A stretch of 64,000 bases of DNA from Pachypanchax playfairii. Lineage: Eukaryota > Chordata > Actinopteri > Cyprinodontiformes > Aplocheilidae. Below the pieces are notes generated by a model. It made no database searches. It saw only the letters and a program-made list of their open reading frames with translations, and was not told the origin of the DNA. This document shows positions 36,901 to 48,621 of the stretch, one piece after another. The translations under genes and the position numbers were made by a program. The stretch lies in contig SSNP01000050.1 of the NCBI GenBank assembly GCA_006937955.1, positions 2,242,037 to 2,306,036 of the forward strand, written 5' to 3'. Positions within the stretch are counted from its first letter, which is position 1. Each line of letters opens with the position of its first letter.

Positions 36901-39900
36901 AAACCTCCAAAGATCCCCCAAATAATTCCACACCAAAGGTTTTAGGCAATGCACTTGTTCTACATCACTAAAGATATCAAGACTACATTTCTGTAGATAT
37001 TCATACATTACTCATTACAATTCATTAAATCCTTATTGGAACAATTCAAAAAAAAAATAATGGATTGTCTTCAATCTAATCCACCATAAAGGTTGTTCAG
37101 TTAGTGTTTTTAAGGACTTTGATATTAATGCCTCAGTTAAATTCTTATTTTAGCTCAAAGCCATGACCTTGCTTTGCATTCCTACAGCTCAGACATCTGC
37201 TCGAACAAGGGGGCACACTTGTTGTGGGAGAATAAATAGAGTGCCGTGCCCGTGTCAGGCAGCCATGACTTAGCAAAGGGTCGGGGTGTGTGTGCATGTG
37301 TGTGACTCTTTAAATGAGGGACGGACACAGAAGTGACCAGAGGACAAGCTTTGTTGGTTCTTATTTTTCTTTCTTCTAAAAGACGAGACGAACAGTGCAG
37401 TGAGAGCTCTTACTGATAAAACCAAAAGTTACAAACGTTTTGTCAGATACATCAGTCATAAAATTATCACAGTAAATTTTACATTACATGGTTATTTACA
37501 CAGAATTGTGTGCTTATCTGTGGCTAAGCTAGCTATCTGTAGCATTTCCTGAGCAACATGTTATCTTCCTGGTTGGAAAAAAAACTGAAGATGGTGTAAA
37601 GATTCTATCTGCAACAATTATTGCAAAATACCTTTCCAAATTAACCTGATCCAAAAGATCTACAGTAAACTAAGATGTTGCAGTTTAAAGATCTTTTTAC
37701 ATTAAACAAGCTAAACTCTATTCAAAGTTCAACACTGTGCTTTTACACTAAACAGGCTTTAAAAAGCCAAAAACTTTCTCGAACTTTGTAGCCAACAGAC
37801 AGCTCAGAAACAAAGTCCTTTACTGTTTCATCACTAAAAGAAGCTGCTGTTACATCTGTAGAGGCCTGAGGTTAAAGGCCAAGCTGTAAAAGTATCTGGG
37901 AAAAGACTCAGAAACAGTAAATCTGTATGTGGATTCATCTCACAGCCTGTCAGGAATAAAAAAAAACTTAATTGGTAACGTGACTCGTTGCTGTTCCTGC
38001 ATCTTCGTCTGGTAAAAACATTATAAGCCTTTGCAGATACCCGGTGGAGACACTGTCAGTAACACTGTGTCATGTTTGATAATGTCATGTGGTTAAAAGG
38101 AAGTGTGTGAATTTACAAGCTTTCTGTAAAAGTCTGGAACGTTTTCTGATTACTTTTCTATGTTCATTACATCAAACTTGGAAATGTGATATCATACATT
38201 TATTTCAGCAAGTGACATGTGAGGTCATTTTCATTTTCATCCTCAGTGATCTTTTTTCTTTCATGAAACGGACACAAATGATTTGTTTCTGCGTCCATGT
38301 GGGTTTCTTTCGAATGAAACCCTCTTGTTGACATCAGTACGGTCTCTGGTGAGGACACTTTATTTTGGTCTGTCAAACTCTGGTCTTGAAATAACTTGAA
38401 AGAATCTGAATACATAAATTTTACATGTTCATAGTTCAGGTTCAACGTTTCCTCTGAGGCCTTTTCAGATTTATATTTGATTGTTAAGAAAATGTCTTCA
38501 AGCTGTTTTCACAGATGCCCAGTGGCTTTTCATTTTCAGGACATGTTTCAGAAGGTCTGTAATTTAAGAATGCAAATGTCAGAATCAGTCAGACACCAAC
38601 TGATTCCAGGTCAGATGAACCAGAATATAAGTCCAAAATAAAATACATTTTCTGGAACATTTACCTTGAGAGCGGCGCAGGTTGCTGTTACTGCTGTTGT
38701 TTGTATTATTTGCTCACAGCTGTGGTTTGTGTTTATACATGCATGTAACACACATATAATTCTTACATGCATAGCGTCAACACAAGGTCAGATTTTTCAG
38801 TCTACAAAGGAAAACATATGAGTAAATGTAACACATGTCCCATCATCCTTAGCTGTATTTTATCTTTTGTAATAAACATTAACCAGATAACATCCTGGAT
38901 TGTTGCAGATGTGCTGCTTCTAAGAAACAGCTGTCCCCGACCATCACAGGGCCACATAGAGACACACGGCATGCACACGCTCACATCAAGGGCCAACTAA
39001 CCTTTCTCTGCATAGAGGTCACAAAGTAGACATCTATTCAAAAGCTAGTTTCCTGCACATTTTGGGGTATTTTGTGTTTACTTGCATATAAGCCGCCATA
39101 TTGGACTCTATGGTGTCACAAAAATATTGTCATAGTGATATGATCCACACATGTTTGTAAAATACACGTTTCATAATCTAACTCCATGTTGTTCACCTGG
39201 GAAGACTAAAATCTTTTAAAACAAACATTTTTTAAAAGTTCCAGCAAAGTTTAAAACCGTATTTTTTTATGCATAAAGTTAAATAAAAATTCTTAAGAAA
39301 CTAAATTTGACTGAGCGTTTGGTAATTAATCTATAAAAGGGTTAAAAAAAAACAATTCACCAGACATGCATGTCTTTTTGGAGGAAAGGGGAGTGTCCAG
39401 AGTAAACTCACTCATCCACCAGGAGAACATGTCCCAACTGGGAGTCGAACCAATAACCTTTTTGATGACCAACTGTGCCACCGTGCTGTTTACATATTAA
39501 TTTAATATTACTAAGCTTTTTGTGGTTCTCTTCAAGTAAAGTTTCTGTTCTCGTGGACTCTTTTTCTCAAAGTTGAACAAATTTGGTCATTTTTTAACTT
39601 GAATTATCACATTCAGTGCAAATTTATACAAAAAACTGGATTAATTGACTTTGAGACTAACTAGTTGCAGAAGTTAGTGAGCACAAGTGTTACATGTGGA
39701 AGTAGAAGACTCAGGATGGATCTCTGTAAGTAACATGAATTGCTGAGTGTAAACACGTCTGAGTGCGTGCACGCTGGCGGCTGCAGACAGTTAAATAAGT
39801 AGAGGTCAGGAACATGAAATGCTCTGATGTTAGCTCTGACTCGGGCTGCAGATGCCAGTGATGACTGACGTTCTTCTCTGTACGAAAGACGATCTGTTAT

Positions 39901-42900
39901 CAGCAGAATACAAATGCTGTAGACATTCACAACATACTCAAAATAATCAGCTCATTCATCTTTAATCTATACAGCTAATGAAGTTACTCATAACTGCTCA
40001 CTATTATAGGAGTAAAATCAAAATATATATTTAGGGGGGGGAGGTTGTGGATTATCTGTCTTTAAACATGTGCTGACTCCAGTAAAATCCCAGAGAAAGA
40101 CAGGAAGCAACCAGAGGAAGTATGCTCATGATCTAATGTGTGCGTGGGTGTGTGTTTTGTCAATGCTCGTGCACACTCTACACATGAGCCCCCGTGTTTA
40201 GCGTGTGAGAAAGCATGCATATGGAATTCATCGAGCCGAGCAGATCCGTAAGGTGATCCCAAACTCCCAGTCAGGTGCAGAGCCGGAGCATAGAGGGGAA
40301 TTTGTGAGTGTGAGCGGGAACGCGGGTGGGAAAGCACAGCATCTAAATCCACTGTCGACAGCTGCTGTGTGAGTGTGTTTCTCACATGTGTGTAATTGTG
40401 CGTGCATTTGTGTGAACGAAGTCATGAAGCAGCGTGCAGAAGAAATGAGCCCGAGTGCTTGTGTTTCCTTGTCCTGAGATAAATTTGTGCACAAATAAGA
40501 AGATCTGACAAAGACGGATGAAACAGAGGCACAATTCATAAACAACTGGAGGAACATTAGACAACTAAACAGTTTAACTGGAAACAGCTCAGTAACATGA
40601 CTGAGTAAACAGGAAGTATTTAGAGAGGCAGAGGGTCTCAGATGAAAAGATGGACAGAGGTTCATCAATATGTGAAAAACTGCATAGTGGAGCAATTTGT
40701 AAAAATGTTCCACGATGTAAAATTGCCAAGACTTTGACTATCCCACCATCTACAGAGAATAATATCAAACGTTCAGAGAATCAGGAGGAATCTGTGTGGA
40801 AGGGACAAGGTCAAAGGTCGTAACTGGGTGATCCTGATGTGTGGACACTGAGGCGGCATTGCATTAAAACATACACGTTTCTCTACTGGACATCACTGTA
40901 TGGACTGAAAAACACCTCCAAACCTCACTGTCAACACAGTTTATCATGTGATCAACAAACTCCAGTTAAAGATGCATCATATAAAGAAGAAGCCAGATGT
41001 GAACACATCCAGAAATACCAACGTCTTCTCTAAGTTAAAGTTAATTTAAAATGTTCTGAGGTGAAATGGAAACTGTTATCTGGTCAGATTTGGTCCAAAT
41101 TTTAATTATTTTTGGAAACCATGAGCACCGTGTCCTGCAGACTAAAGAGGAGAGGAACCATTCAGCTTTTTATCAGTGGACAGTTCAAAACCTGCATCTC
41201 TGATGATGTGGGGTTGCATTAGTGACTATTTCGGGGGAACTTACACATCTGGAAAGACTCCATCAAGGCTGAAAAGTACACAAAGGTTTTAAAACAACAT
41301 CTGCTCCAATCTGTAAAACATCTCTTGCATGTTACAGCATCCATCACTACAACATGACTTCAAAGAAGTCTGTGTGCTGAACAGATCTACCTGCAGTTCA
41401 GTTCATTCACTAATAATAATAATAATAGAAACATTTAATGCATTGTGAAACAAAAATTCTGGCCACAGAGACCCAGAACTGTTGAGCATCTAGAATCCTG
41501 CATCAGACAAGAGTCAGGCAACATTCTTCTCCTAAAACTCCAACAGCTTGTCTTCTCACATCCCAGATGTTTACAGACAGATGTTTAAAAAAGGAGATGC
41601 TACACAAAGATAAACATCACCCTGTTCCAACGTTTGCTGCCAACAAATTCAAAATGAGCTAATATTTTCTATGAAATGATAAACTATCTCAATTTCTACA
41701 TCTGATATGTTTCTTATTTAACTATAAATATGTTTGGTAATTTTTTCAGAGGAACATTTGGGTTGACAAGCTTTGCAAATCATTACATTGTGTTTTTATC
41801 TACTTTTTATGAAGCATCCAAACATTTTTGGAACTTGGATAGTGATAGTAAGTGAAACCTGAATTTTTTTTTGCTGCTCTGGACCCTATAGTACAGTTAG
41901 CCTCAGCGCTACAGTTAGCACACAGACATTCTATCAGACCTCTGGGAATACTGAAGCACTGAAAGACATTAAACAGCTGCAAATTGATGTAATGGTATAA
42001 AGTTTATCCTTGGTGAGCACGGTCACGGCTCTCTGGAGTTTAAAAAAGCATTTCATGTAATTTAACTCACTAACAAGACGTTTTTTTTTTTAGGTCTCAA
42101 GTTTACCAGAACATCAAAAAAGTGAGGCAGAGCAGAACTCTCAGACTCTTAATCTCTGGAGAAATCAAGGGGTTGTCAGAGTGAAGAGGGACTGGATCAT
42201 CCCTCAGATCAGAGTGTCAGAGAACAGCAAACAGGTTCCTGAAGACCTTGTCCAGGTAAAAAGAAAAAAAAAATCACATTACAGCATTTCATAAGTAGAT
42301 TTCATCACTCGATGAGTGCTGGTACTGCTGGAATGTTGAATACTCAGTGTAAGTTCACAGTTTTTCAGTTTGTTTGAAACAGTAACATATTTTTGTGTGG
42401 AAGCAGTTTTAGTTGGACATAAACTGTCCTCACTCTTTAATGAACTCCGATGAGACGACACAATTGTAATTTTTTTTTTTTTTCAAAGACACATTTTTGT
42501 TTATAAAATCTCTTTTCACAGAGACAGATCTGGAATTTTTTGAGCCAGGGGTAAAATAAAACAAATGGCCCCCTGGTCCCACCCCCGGAATCCATCTGTT
42601 AAAAAATAACAAATGCTGATTTAATGTAATTTGATTAAAAATCAAAAGATATGAGCATATAAACAATGTTTAAACTTTGTGAATTTGTTGCAAAAAAATT
42701 CAATTCTTCACTCAAACTTGCAGAAATACATTTTTCAAACTTGTAATTAAAAAGACTGAAATAAATAAGTATTTGATAATGACACGGGATAAATGCAGCG
42801 CTATTAGTTGAACCCAGACTTGAGATTTGTGATTCTTTGATAATTTATGTTAAATAATTTACATTAAAAAAACCTTTTATCTGTTTCTACAAAGTATTAT

Positions 42901-45900
42901 ATATAAATATGCAAGCAATTGATCCCAAAAAATTTGAATAAAATGCAAGAAGTGACTCATTGCTGAAATTATGAAAGAATTCCTGACTTTTTTCTGAGTT
43001 AAATAATCCAGACGTTTAATTCTTGGCTTCTCATTTTGTGTTTAAACATTTGCCTTCATACCTCGCCCCCAAATTCTCTTTGAGTTTCACCAAAAAGTAA
43101 CGTGATTCTCATTCTTCTGCTCAGATCAAGTCAGACAAAGTTTTCTCCAGTGAGGTAATCTACAAATTAGAGGGACCTGGAGTGGACCAGGAGCCCAAGA
43201 ACCTGTTTGAGATTGATGATAAAACTGGAGTAATCAGGAGCAAGCAGCCACTGGACAGAGAGAAACACAGGAGCTTCACGGTAAGACATGATGAAAGAAC
43301 CATCGAGCAGAGACAGTCGTCTCACAGGGGACGCATCTGCACGTTGCAAAGCACATGTTCATGTTTCTGCTTTAGATCACATATCAGTGTCACACATGGC
43401 CAGACGTAGTTTTTCAGGGTCGTTATTGGCAACCAGGGACAGATGTCAGAATGTTTCATGAGTGAACATACTGCACTTTTCTTTCTGCCAGCACATGTTC
43501 TGTCACCTATAATCTAAAGACTAACCTTGAACGATGATCACTGAGCAACATTTTCGTGACTTTAACACATAAATCTGAGATGTTTCTAACTGTGTGTCTG
43601 CGTGTAGCTGAAAGCCTTTGCGCTGTCGCCCAGTGGAGAGAGGCTGGAGAACCCAACCACCATCGAGATAGTGGTTCTGGATCAGAACGATAACAGACCT
43701 GCTTTCACTCAGAAGGAATTTTCTGGCTCTGTCCCAGAGTTCTCTGTCCCAGGTAGAGCCCTCAATTCATTTTTTTTTTTGTGATAAATTTTTTATTAGT
43801 TTTTAATATCTTAGAGGTGATAACATTTTAACAGGTGTAAACATGTTATAGTTTTATACACAGATAATATAGAAAACAAAGATAACGCCTGTAGTACGAC
43901 ATAACAGAACATGACTAGGTCATCACCCCCCTCCTATCAACCCCCGTCCCCCCACACCTTCCAGGACCTATCCTCCCCTCCCACCCAGAACCCATCAATC
44001 GTCCATACAATCAGAAAAAAATACATAAAATTTAAAAAAGTTAAAAAATAAAGTTTGACTATTATAATGGGGTAAATATTGCTTATATATAGAGATATAG
44101 TCAATATTTACTTACAGTGGTTGTTCTACATTTGCATAAAGCCCTCAGTTCATCATGACATTTTAATCTTTCTGATTTATATTCTTCTCAGAAACATGAC
44201 CATAAATTCTCTGATGTTTCAAAATGTGGTATAAGAATTACATAAGGAGTGTTCTGAGAACAAAAACAGTTCATTATATTACTGATAATCTCTTTTTGAA
44301 CTTTTTTTTTCAAATTCCAGTAAACATGTCTGATAACCAAACTGTTTTTTTTTCCAATCTGGACTTTATCTTTTCTAAATTCTTATTGAAACATTTTTTT
44401 ATGTTTGTTTTATATTTTCCAACGTCGCTGACAGGAACATCAGTGATGTCAGTCTCAGCCACAGACGCAGACGACCCAATGACAGAAAACGCCGCTCTGA
44501 GCTACTCTATCGTTGCTCAGGAGAGCATTCCTGCAAACTCTGTAACCAAAACTATGTTTGGTATAAACAACCAGACGGGCGCCATCTACACTCGAGACGT
44601 GGGCCTGGACCGAGAGGTAAATAAAACACTGATCCGAGTAGATCATCAGGGTTTCACTGTTTTCCATTAAAGATGGTGTTTTCTGTCCCAGGTGGTGCAG
44701 GGGTTCAAGTTAAAGCTGCAGGTGGCTGATTTGGGAGGTGAAGGTTTAGCAAGTAACGCAGAAGCAATTATACTCGTTTCTGATATCAACAACCATCCAC
44801 CACGGTTCAACCCGACCTTGGTGAGCAAAACACAGAGGATGCTTTAATCAGTTTGTCAAAATATATATTTTAAAAGCTTATTAATTATTGATACAGATTA
44901 ATTTTGGCCTTAGTTTAAAAAAATTATGTTATCAGCCAAAATGATTAAAACTTTGGTCTGTTCTTTTTGTTGTGTGAACGTAGTACCACATGACAGCAGA
45001 GGAGAATGTAATTGGCGTTGAGGTTGGTCGAGTGAACGTGACAGATAGAGATGATGCTGGAACACGAAACTGGGAGGCTAAATACACCGTCTACAACGAT
45101 CCTGTCCGAAACTTTGCCATCAGGACGGATCCTGATACCAACCAGGGAGTTCTGACTGTAGTGAAGGTACAAGGAGGGTGTGTGTGTGTGTGTGTGTGGG
45201 GGGGGGTTTGTATTTCTGACCTCCTGGGGACCCGTTTCCTGACTTTTACTATCTTTCTGGGGTCCGAGGGTTCTTGTGGGGACCGAAGCCTGGTCCCCAT
45301 GGGGGGGACTCCCCTTTTTAGGGTTAGGGGTTAGGTTTATATGTATGGTGTGAATAGAGTTTTAGTTAGTCTTAGGGTTAGTTATAGATCAGTAATGGTT
45401 AAGGTTAGTAAAAGGGTTTGGGTTAGGTATAAATCTAGTTACTAAAATCAATGGAAGTCAATGGACGGTCCCCATAAGGATACCAAAACACACTTGTGTG
45501 TGTGTGTGTGTGTGTGCGTGTGTCACAGAGTAAAGCATTGCTCCTTCTTTCCTTATAAAGTTGTGTTTACATGCTGCTTAATGGTCTTTTTTTGCAATAA
45601 TTGTGCTAATAAAGTAGCATATGAACCAAAATAAATTAAAAATAATAAAATAATGTGAACTTATACTGTTTTATTGCATCAGTGTAGTTTCTCATTTTAG
45701 TTGGCTGTTTACTTTAATGTTCTGTTTTTATATGCACATGAATAAAAATGTACTTATAGAATATTAATGACTGTAACCATTTCATAAACTGTGTTGTTGC
45801 AAAACTGCATAATTGTTGAGACACTGTATTTGTATTTATTTGTATTCTGACTGAAACTTTGAAGCTACAACATGAAAAGAAAAATCTGAAAATTAGAATG

Positions 45901-48621
45901 TTGCTGTTTCTATCTACAGTTTTGTGGAAGAAGGTTTTCAGAAAGTATCTAAACACAACCTCAGGACCACAGGATTAATACAACTTCATGCATATCGTTT
46001 TTTTTTTATTATTATTTATTTAACTGGACTGTGAAGCTTGTCTCCACTAAATACTGACATCTAGTGGTTTTATTTAAAATTACAAATTGCTCGATAGATG
46101 CTGAAATATCTGAAATGGTATATTTTTTCTGTTTTTCAGCCTTTGGATTATGAAGTCCAGAAAGTGCACACTTTGTCTTTAATAGTAGAAAATCTCAGTC
46201 CTCTGAGCAGCAAAGCCCCCGACACTCCCCCCAGCTCTGCCACAGTCGTTATCACTGTTATGAACAAGAACGAAGGCCCGTATTTCACAGACAAGCCGGT
46301 CCAGATTGAGGTGCTGGAGTCTGTTTCACCTGGAACGCTACTGAAAACCCTCGTCGCTCATGACCCTGAACATTCTGACCTGAGGTACGACACGCTGCGT
46401 GTCATTACATGGAAGAGGTTCTTCCTCCTCCAGACAAGCTGCTTGTATGACTCTCTCTCTTTGTGTGGCAGGTATGAAATGATTAAAGATCCTGAGAAAT
46501 GGCTGGAAGTTAACAGAGACACAGGAGACGTTGTGTCTAAGAAAACTTTCAACATGAAATCTCCACATGTTAGACACGGCATCTACACGGCTGCTGTCCA
46601 GGTCACGGGTCTGTTCAACTCGTTCTTTTAATGTCCAAAATAAACCGTCGACACGTCATAATTTACCATAAAGATGTTCTTGTACGTTTATAATTGACTC
46701 TATAAGATGTTGACGTATTTTACGTGCACATACAGATGTTGGTGGTTTATCGGACATCGCCACAATAAAAATCCTCCTGAAGGAGACCAACGACTTCCAC
46801 CCTCAGCTCTTCCCTTTAGGTGGCTCAGTTTGCTCGAAGGTCAGCAGCTCGTACTCTGGCCTCTTTCTAACGGCTGTGGATGAAGATGGTCCACCGTATG
46901 GCGCACCATTCACTTTTGAAATTGATGATTTGTCGGGCAACTGGACACTCGTCCAGCTCAACGGTAGGAAATAAGTGAAATAAAACAAATGCATGTGTCT
47001 TGCCTTGAGGACACACCCTTCTCATGTCTGCTGGTGTTTTCAGAGACTCACGCGGTGCTCAAGCCCACCGTGGAGCTGGAGGTTGGAGAATACGTGGTCA
47101 GGTTGAAGGTGATGGACTCTGGCACGCCGCCGTTTGTTGACTACAATGACGTCAATGTCACTGTGTGTTTCTGTGACTCTTTTGGAGACTGTAAGTCTGA
47201 GAGAGGAGCGATTTTGGGCTCCAGCGTGGGAATCAGCATCATCGCCGTCTTCATCATCATCATCTGTGTTGTGTTCCTAATCAGTGAGTGTCACGCTGAC
47301 GAACATGTTACGGGTTATAATAATCATACGCTCCTCTCAGATCAGATATAAACTGATTAATGTGTGTTTGCAGTGCTGCTCCTCCTGACTGTGGCTTTGA
47401 CCACCTGTGGAAGACGCCACCACATAAAGAAAGAAACCGGTCTGCTTGTCGCAGAATCAGAAGACGACGTGCGAGACAACGTCCTGAACTATGATGAGCA
47501 AGGAGGGGGTGAGGAGGATGAGGTGAGACTCGAGCGTTCTGGTCTGGGTGAGAACAATCCCTCCTGATTCAAACACGTTCACCTCTGTGGTTTGATTCTC
47601 CTGCAGAACGCCTTCAACATTGACCTGCTGTGGAACCCACACGATCCACCGTCCAACCCATGGTCCTTCTACCCGGGATCTGGTGTTCCTCCCGGCAAGC
47701 AGCCCCTGAGAAAGGATGCCCCACATAACCTGCCCTCTCCCACCTACCCCCGTCGGCCCCCCACAGACCCCAGCGACATTGAGGACTACATCAACAACGT
47801 GAGAGGCTCCAAATATTTACGTATCTAAATACGTACAAAAGAAAATGAGTTAAGAAACAGTTTAATCTCACCGTTAAAGCAAAACGTCTGACATCACAAA
47901 CCAAAAGTATCCACGTCTCATTAGATTCCAAAACCTGCAAATATTCTCCCCTTAAGGAACCTACATCATGATCCAGATGTTTGGCCGCCACTGCAGCGCT
48001 TGGAAAATGGAAAACTTTTTATTGGAGACGTCTAATCTTCACCTCGGCTTGCAGCTGTCAGCTTGAGGCGACATTTGCTATTATTTTCTTCCGAACTGCT
48101 GCAGTTGCAATAAATAGTGAGCAAATTGCTGCGAAGAAGAAAATATAAATCTTCTTCTTTTTAAAAAGACGATGGTTTGAAAGAAACAAAATGATAGACG
48201 GCGCTGTGATGTTTAATATTTTAATTAAGTTCCAGTAAATGACAATCTGATGGATTTATTAGTCAAACTAGATGCTGATGCATGTGATCTGAACCAGTTG
48301 ATTTCATGAAATCTCACTTTAAAAAAAAAAAAAACATTTTATTTTAATTTGTCTTGCAGTTAGAGATGATCTTTTACTTGCAGAGAATATTAAAAAGGTT
48401 CTCATTTTTCCCTCTTTCAGGGCCTGGAAGCTGCAGACAACGATCCCAATGTGCCTCCGTATGACACGGCTCTCATCTACGACTACGAAGGAGACGGTTC
48501 CGTGGCGGGAAGCCTCAGCTCCATCGCTTCCGGCAGCTCAGATGAAGATCAGGACTACGATTACCTCAACGACTGGGGACCACGGTTTCAGAAACTGGCC
48601 AACATGTATGACCCACGTTAA
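33937..48621 (+). CDS. cdh15: Cadherin-15 (M-cadherin), complete, 14 coding exons
   Basis: The spliced reading frame (2406 nt, 801 residues; human about 814) closes in phase at every junction. The order is: signal peptide (1-19), short propeptide ending in the furin-type site RVKR (48-51), mature EC1 starting Asp52-Trp53, five extracellular cadherin repeats with LDRE and DQNDN calcium motifs, a transmembrane helix at about 597-630 and a cytoplasmic tail. The tail holds the p120-catenin core ([11 protein letters not shown]) and the beta-catenin site ([16 protein letters not shown]). The protein is a type I classical cadherin that mediates calcium-dependent adhesion between myoblasts and satellite cells. 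The short prodomain and the tail wording favour CDH15 over other classical cadherins. The start at 33937 is followed two codons later by an ATG (33943) in better context (AAGATGG); either would preserve the signal peptide. Confidence 0.95.
39352..39488 (-). mobile_element. tRNA-derived SINE copy (decayed)
   Basis: On the minus strand there is an A box TGGCACAGTTGG (39469-39480) and a B box GGTTCGACTCC (39441-39451), followed by degraded body sequence ending near AAAAAGACATGCATGTC. It is the same family as 12631-12765. Confidence 0.65.
40530..41840 (+). pseudogene. Tc1-like transposase pseudogene
   Basis: The nucleotide sequence follows a common teleost Tc1-like transposon from its 5' untranslated part through the helix-turn-helix region (about 40735-40790) and the first DDE block (about 40839-41210) to the 3' terminal region (about 41755-41838). 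Recognisable protein scraps include RRHCIKT and [12 protein letters not shown]. Stops and frameshifts break the gene. The segment between about 41,355 and 41,450 has lost the stretch that normally carries the second catalytic Asp and the final acidic residue. It cannot encode an active transposase. Confidence 0.75.
42094..42255 (+). CDS. cdh15: cdh15 exon 2: propeptide and start of EC1
   Basis: It encodes residues 20-73. The propeptide is only about 32 residues. The cleavage site RVKR is followed by [11 protein letters not shown], which contains the strand-swapping Trp2 of classical cadherins. Confidence 0.93.
42256..43124 (+). other. cdh15: cdh15 intron 2
   Basis: The intron has a GTAAAA donor and a TGCTCAG acceptor. 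It is AT-rich with a T run at about 42470-42483. No element was named. Confidence 0.8.
43125..43280 (+). CDS. cdh15: cdh15 exon 3: EC1
   Basis: It encodes residues 74-125, including [14 protein letters not shown] and the calcium-binding LDRE (116-119). It is flanked by phase-0 junctions. Confidence 0.94.
43281..43607 (+). other. cdh15: cdh15 intron 3
   Basis: This 327-nt intron holds nothing recognised beyond its splice sites. Confidence 0.8.
43608..43752 (+). CDS. cdh15: cdh15 exon 4: end of EC1, EC1-EC2 linker
   Basis: It encodes residues 126-174, with the intact DQNDN calcium linker (150-154). It ends in phase 1 at CCAG|GTAGAG. Confidence 0.94.
43753..44434 (+). other. cdh15: cdh15 intron 4, probably containing a minus-strand retroelement tail
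   Basis: A T run at 43770-43780 is followed by about 250 bp of AT-rich sequence and then a pyrimidine-rich block (43920-44000). Read on the minus strand, this is a G-rich 3' untranslated-like region ending in a poly-A tail, as left by a LINE insertion. No coding remnant confirms this. Confidence 0.35.
44435..44616 (+). CDS. cdh15: cdh15 exon 5: EC2
   Basis: It encodes residues 174-234, with the DADD (184-187) and LDRE (231-234) calcium ligands. The frame is phase 1 in and phase 0 out. Confidence 0.94.
44692..44820 (+). CDS. cdh15: cdh15 exon 6: end of EC2
   Basis: It encodes residues 235-277. The EC2-EC3 linker reads DINNH (265-269) where classical cadherins have DxNDN, so one acidic calcium ligand is missing. 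Confidence 0.93.
44984..45166 (+). CDS. cdh15: cdh15 exon 7: EC3
   Basis: It encodes residues 278-338, with the TDRDD calcium motif and [18 protein letters not shown], closely paralleling mammalian M-cadherin. The exon is in phase 0 at both ends. Confidence 0.94.
45167..46139 (+). other. cdh15: cdh15 intron 7
   Basis: This 973-nt intron is largely occupied at its 5' side by a GT-flanked dispersed repeat (45177-45522). The remainder is AT-rich and unremarkable. Confidence 0.8.
45177..45522. repeat. Teleost dispersed repeat with GGTTAG-rich core, flanked by (GT)n
   Basis: GT microsatellites lie at both ends (about 45177-45198 and 45494-45522). Between them are inverted GGGGACC/GGTCCCC blocks and an interrupted series of GGGTTAG-like motifs (45320-45430). 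I recognise this arrangement as a repeat spread through many teleost genomes but do not know an accepted name or class. Confidence 0.6.
46140..46384 (+). CDS. cdh15: cdh15 exon 8: EC3-EC4
   Basis: It begins with LDYE (calcium site of EC3) and contains the EC3-EC4 linker NKNEGPYF, where mammals have an Asp in place of the first Asn. It ends in phase 2 in the codon for Arg 420. Confidence 0.93.
46472..46608 (+). CDS. cdh15: cdh15 exon 9: EC4
   Basis: It encodes [20 protein letters not shown] and the following strand to AAVQVT. The donor is ACGG|GTCTGT, a weaker match to consensus, but the phase closes correctly with the next exon. Confidence 0.9.
46736..46963 (+). CDS. cdh15: cdh15 exon 10: EC4-EC5
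   Basis: It contains the linker ETNDFHP and the EC5 block [17 protein letters not shown], which matches M-cadherin well. It ends in phase 1. Confidence 0.93.
47044..47283 (+). CDS. cdh15: cdh15 exon 11: end of EC5 and transmembrane segment
   Basis: It encodes the membrane-proximal cysteines ([12 protein letters not shown]) and most of the hydrophobic helix ([14 protein letters not shown] onward). Confidence 0.94.
47374..47522 (+). CDS. cdh15: cdh15 exon 12: end of helix and juxtamembrane p120 site
   Basis: It encodes the last hydrophobic residues, a basic stop-transfer cluster (CGRRHHIKK) and [19 protein letters not shown], the p120-catenin-binding core. Confidence 0.95.
47607..47798 (+). 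CDS. cdh15: cdh15 exon 13: cytoplasmic linker
   Basis: It encodes a proline-rich stretch ending in [11 protein letters not shown], the conserved lead-in to the catenin-binding region. Phase 0 at both ends. Confidence 0.93.
47799..48420 (+). other. cdh15: cdh15 intron 13
   Basis: The intron has a GTGAGA donor and CTTTCAG acceptor, with an A run at about 48321-48334. Nothing else was recognised. Confidence 0.8.
48421..48621 (+). CDS. cdh15: cdh15 exon 14: beta-catenin-binding domain
   Basis: It encodes [20 protein letters not shown] and the acidic/serine patch to [17 protein letters not shown], then TAA (48619-48621). The tail is about a dozen or more residues shorter at the very C-terminus than remembered human CDH15. 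Confidence 0.95.
   Translation, partial: GLEAADNDPNVPPYDTALIYDYEGDGSVAGSLSSIASGSSDEDQDYDYLNDWGPRFQKLANMYDPR

Larger units (their letters stand above)
33994..42093 (+). other. cdh15: cdh15 intron 1 (8.1 kb)
   Basis: The intron runs from a GTAAGA donor to an acceptor with an 11-T tract. It holds a decayed SINE (39352-39488) and a Tc1 pseudogene (40530-41840). The remainder is unique-looking AT-rich DNA. Long first introns of muscle genes often carry enhancers, but no single motif cluster was convincing here. Confidence 0.8.

Noticed and set aside
40228..40713. Minus-strand open frame of 161 codons
   Set aside because: It runs into the Tc1 relic and lies in cdh15 intron 1 with no family motif; the amino-acid composition is random-like.
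45320..45430. GGGTTAG motifs as an interstitial telomere
   Set aside because: The motifs are irregularly spaced and embedded in a dispersed repeat with GGTCCCC blocks, not a TTAGGG tandem array.
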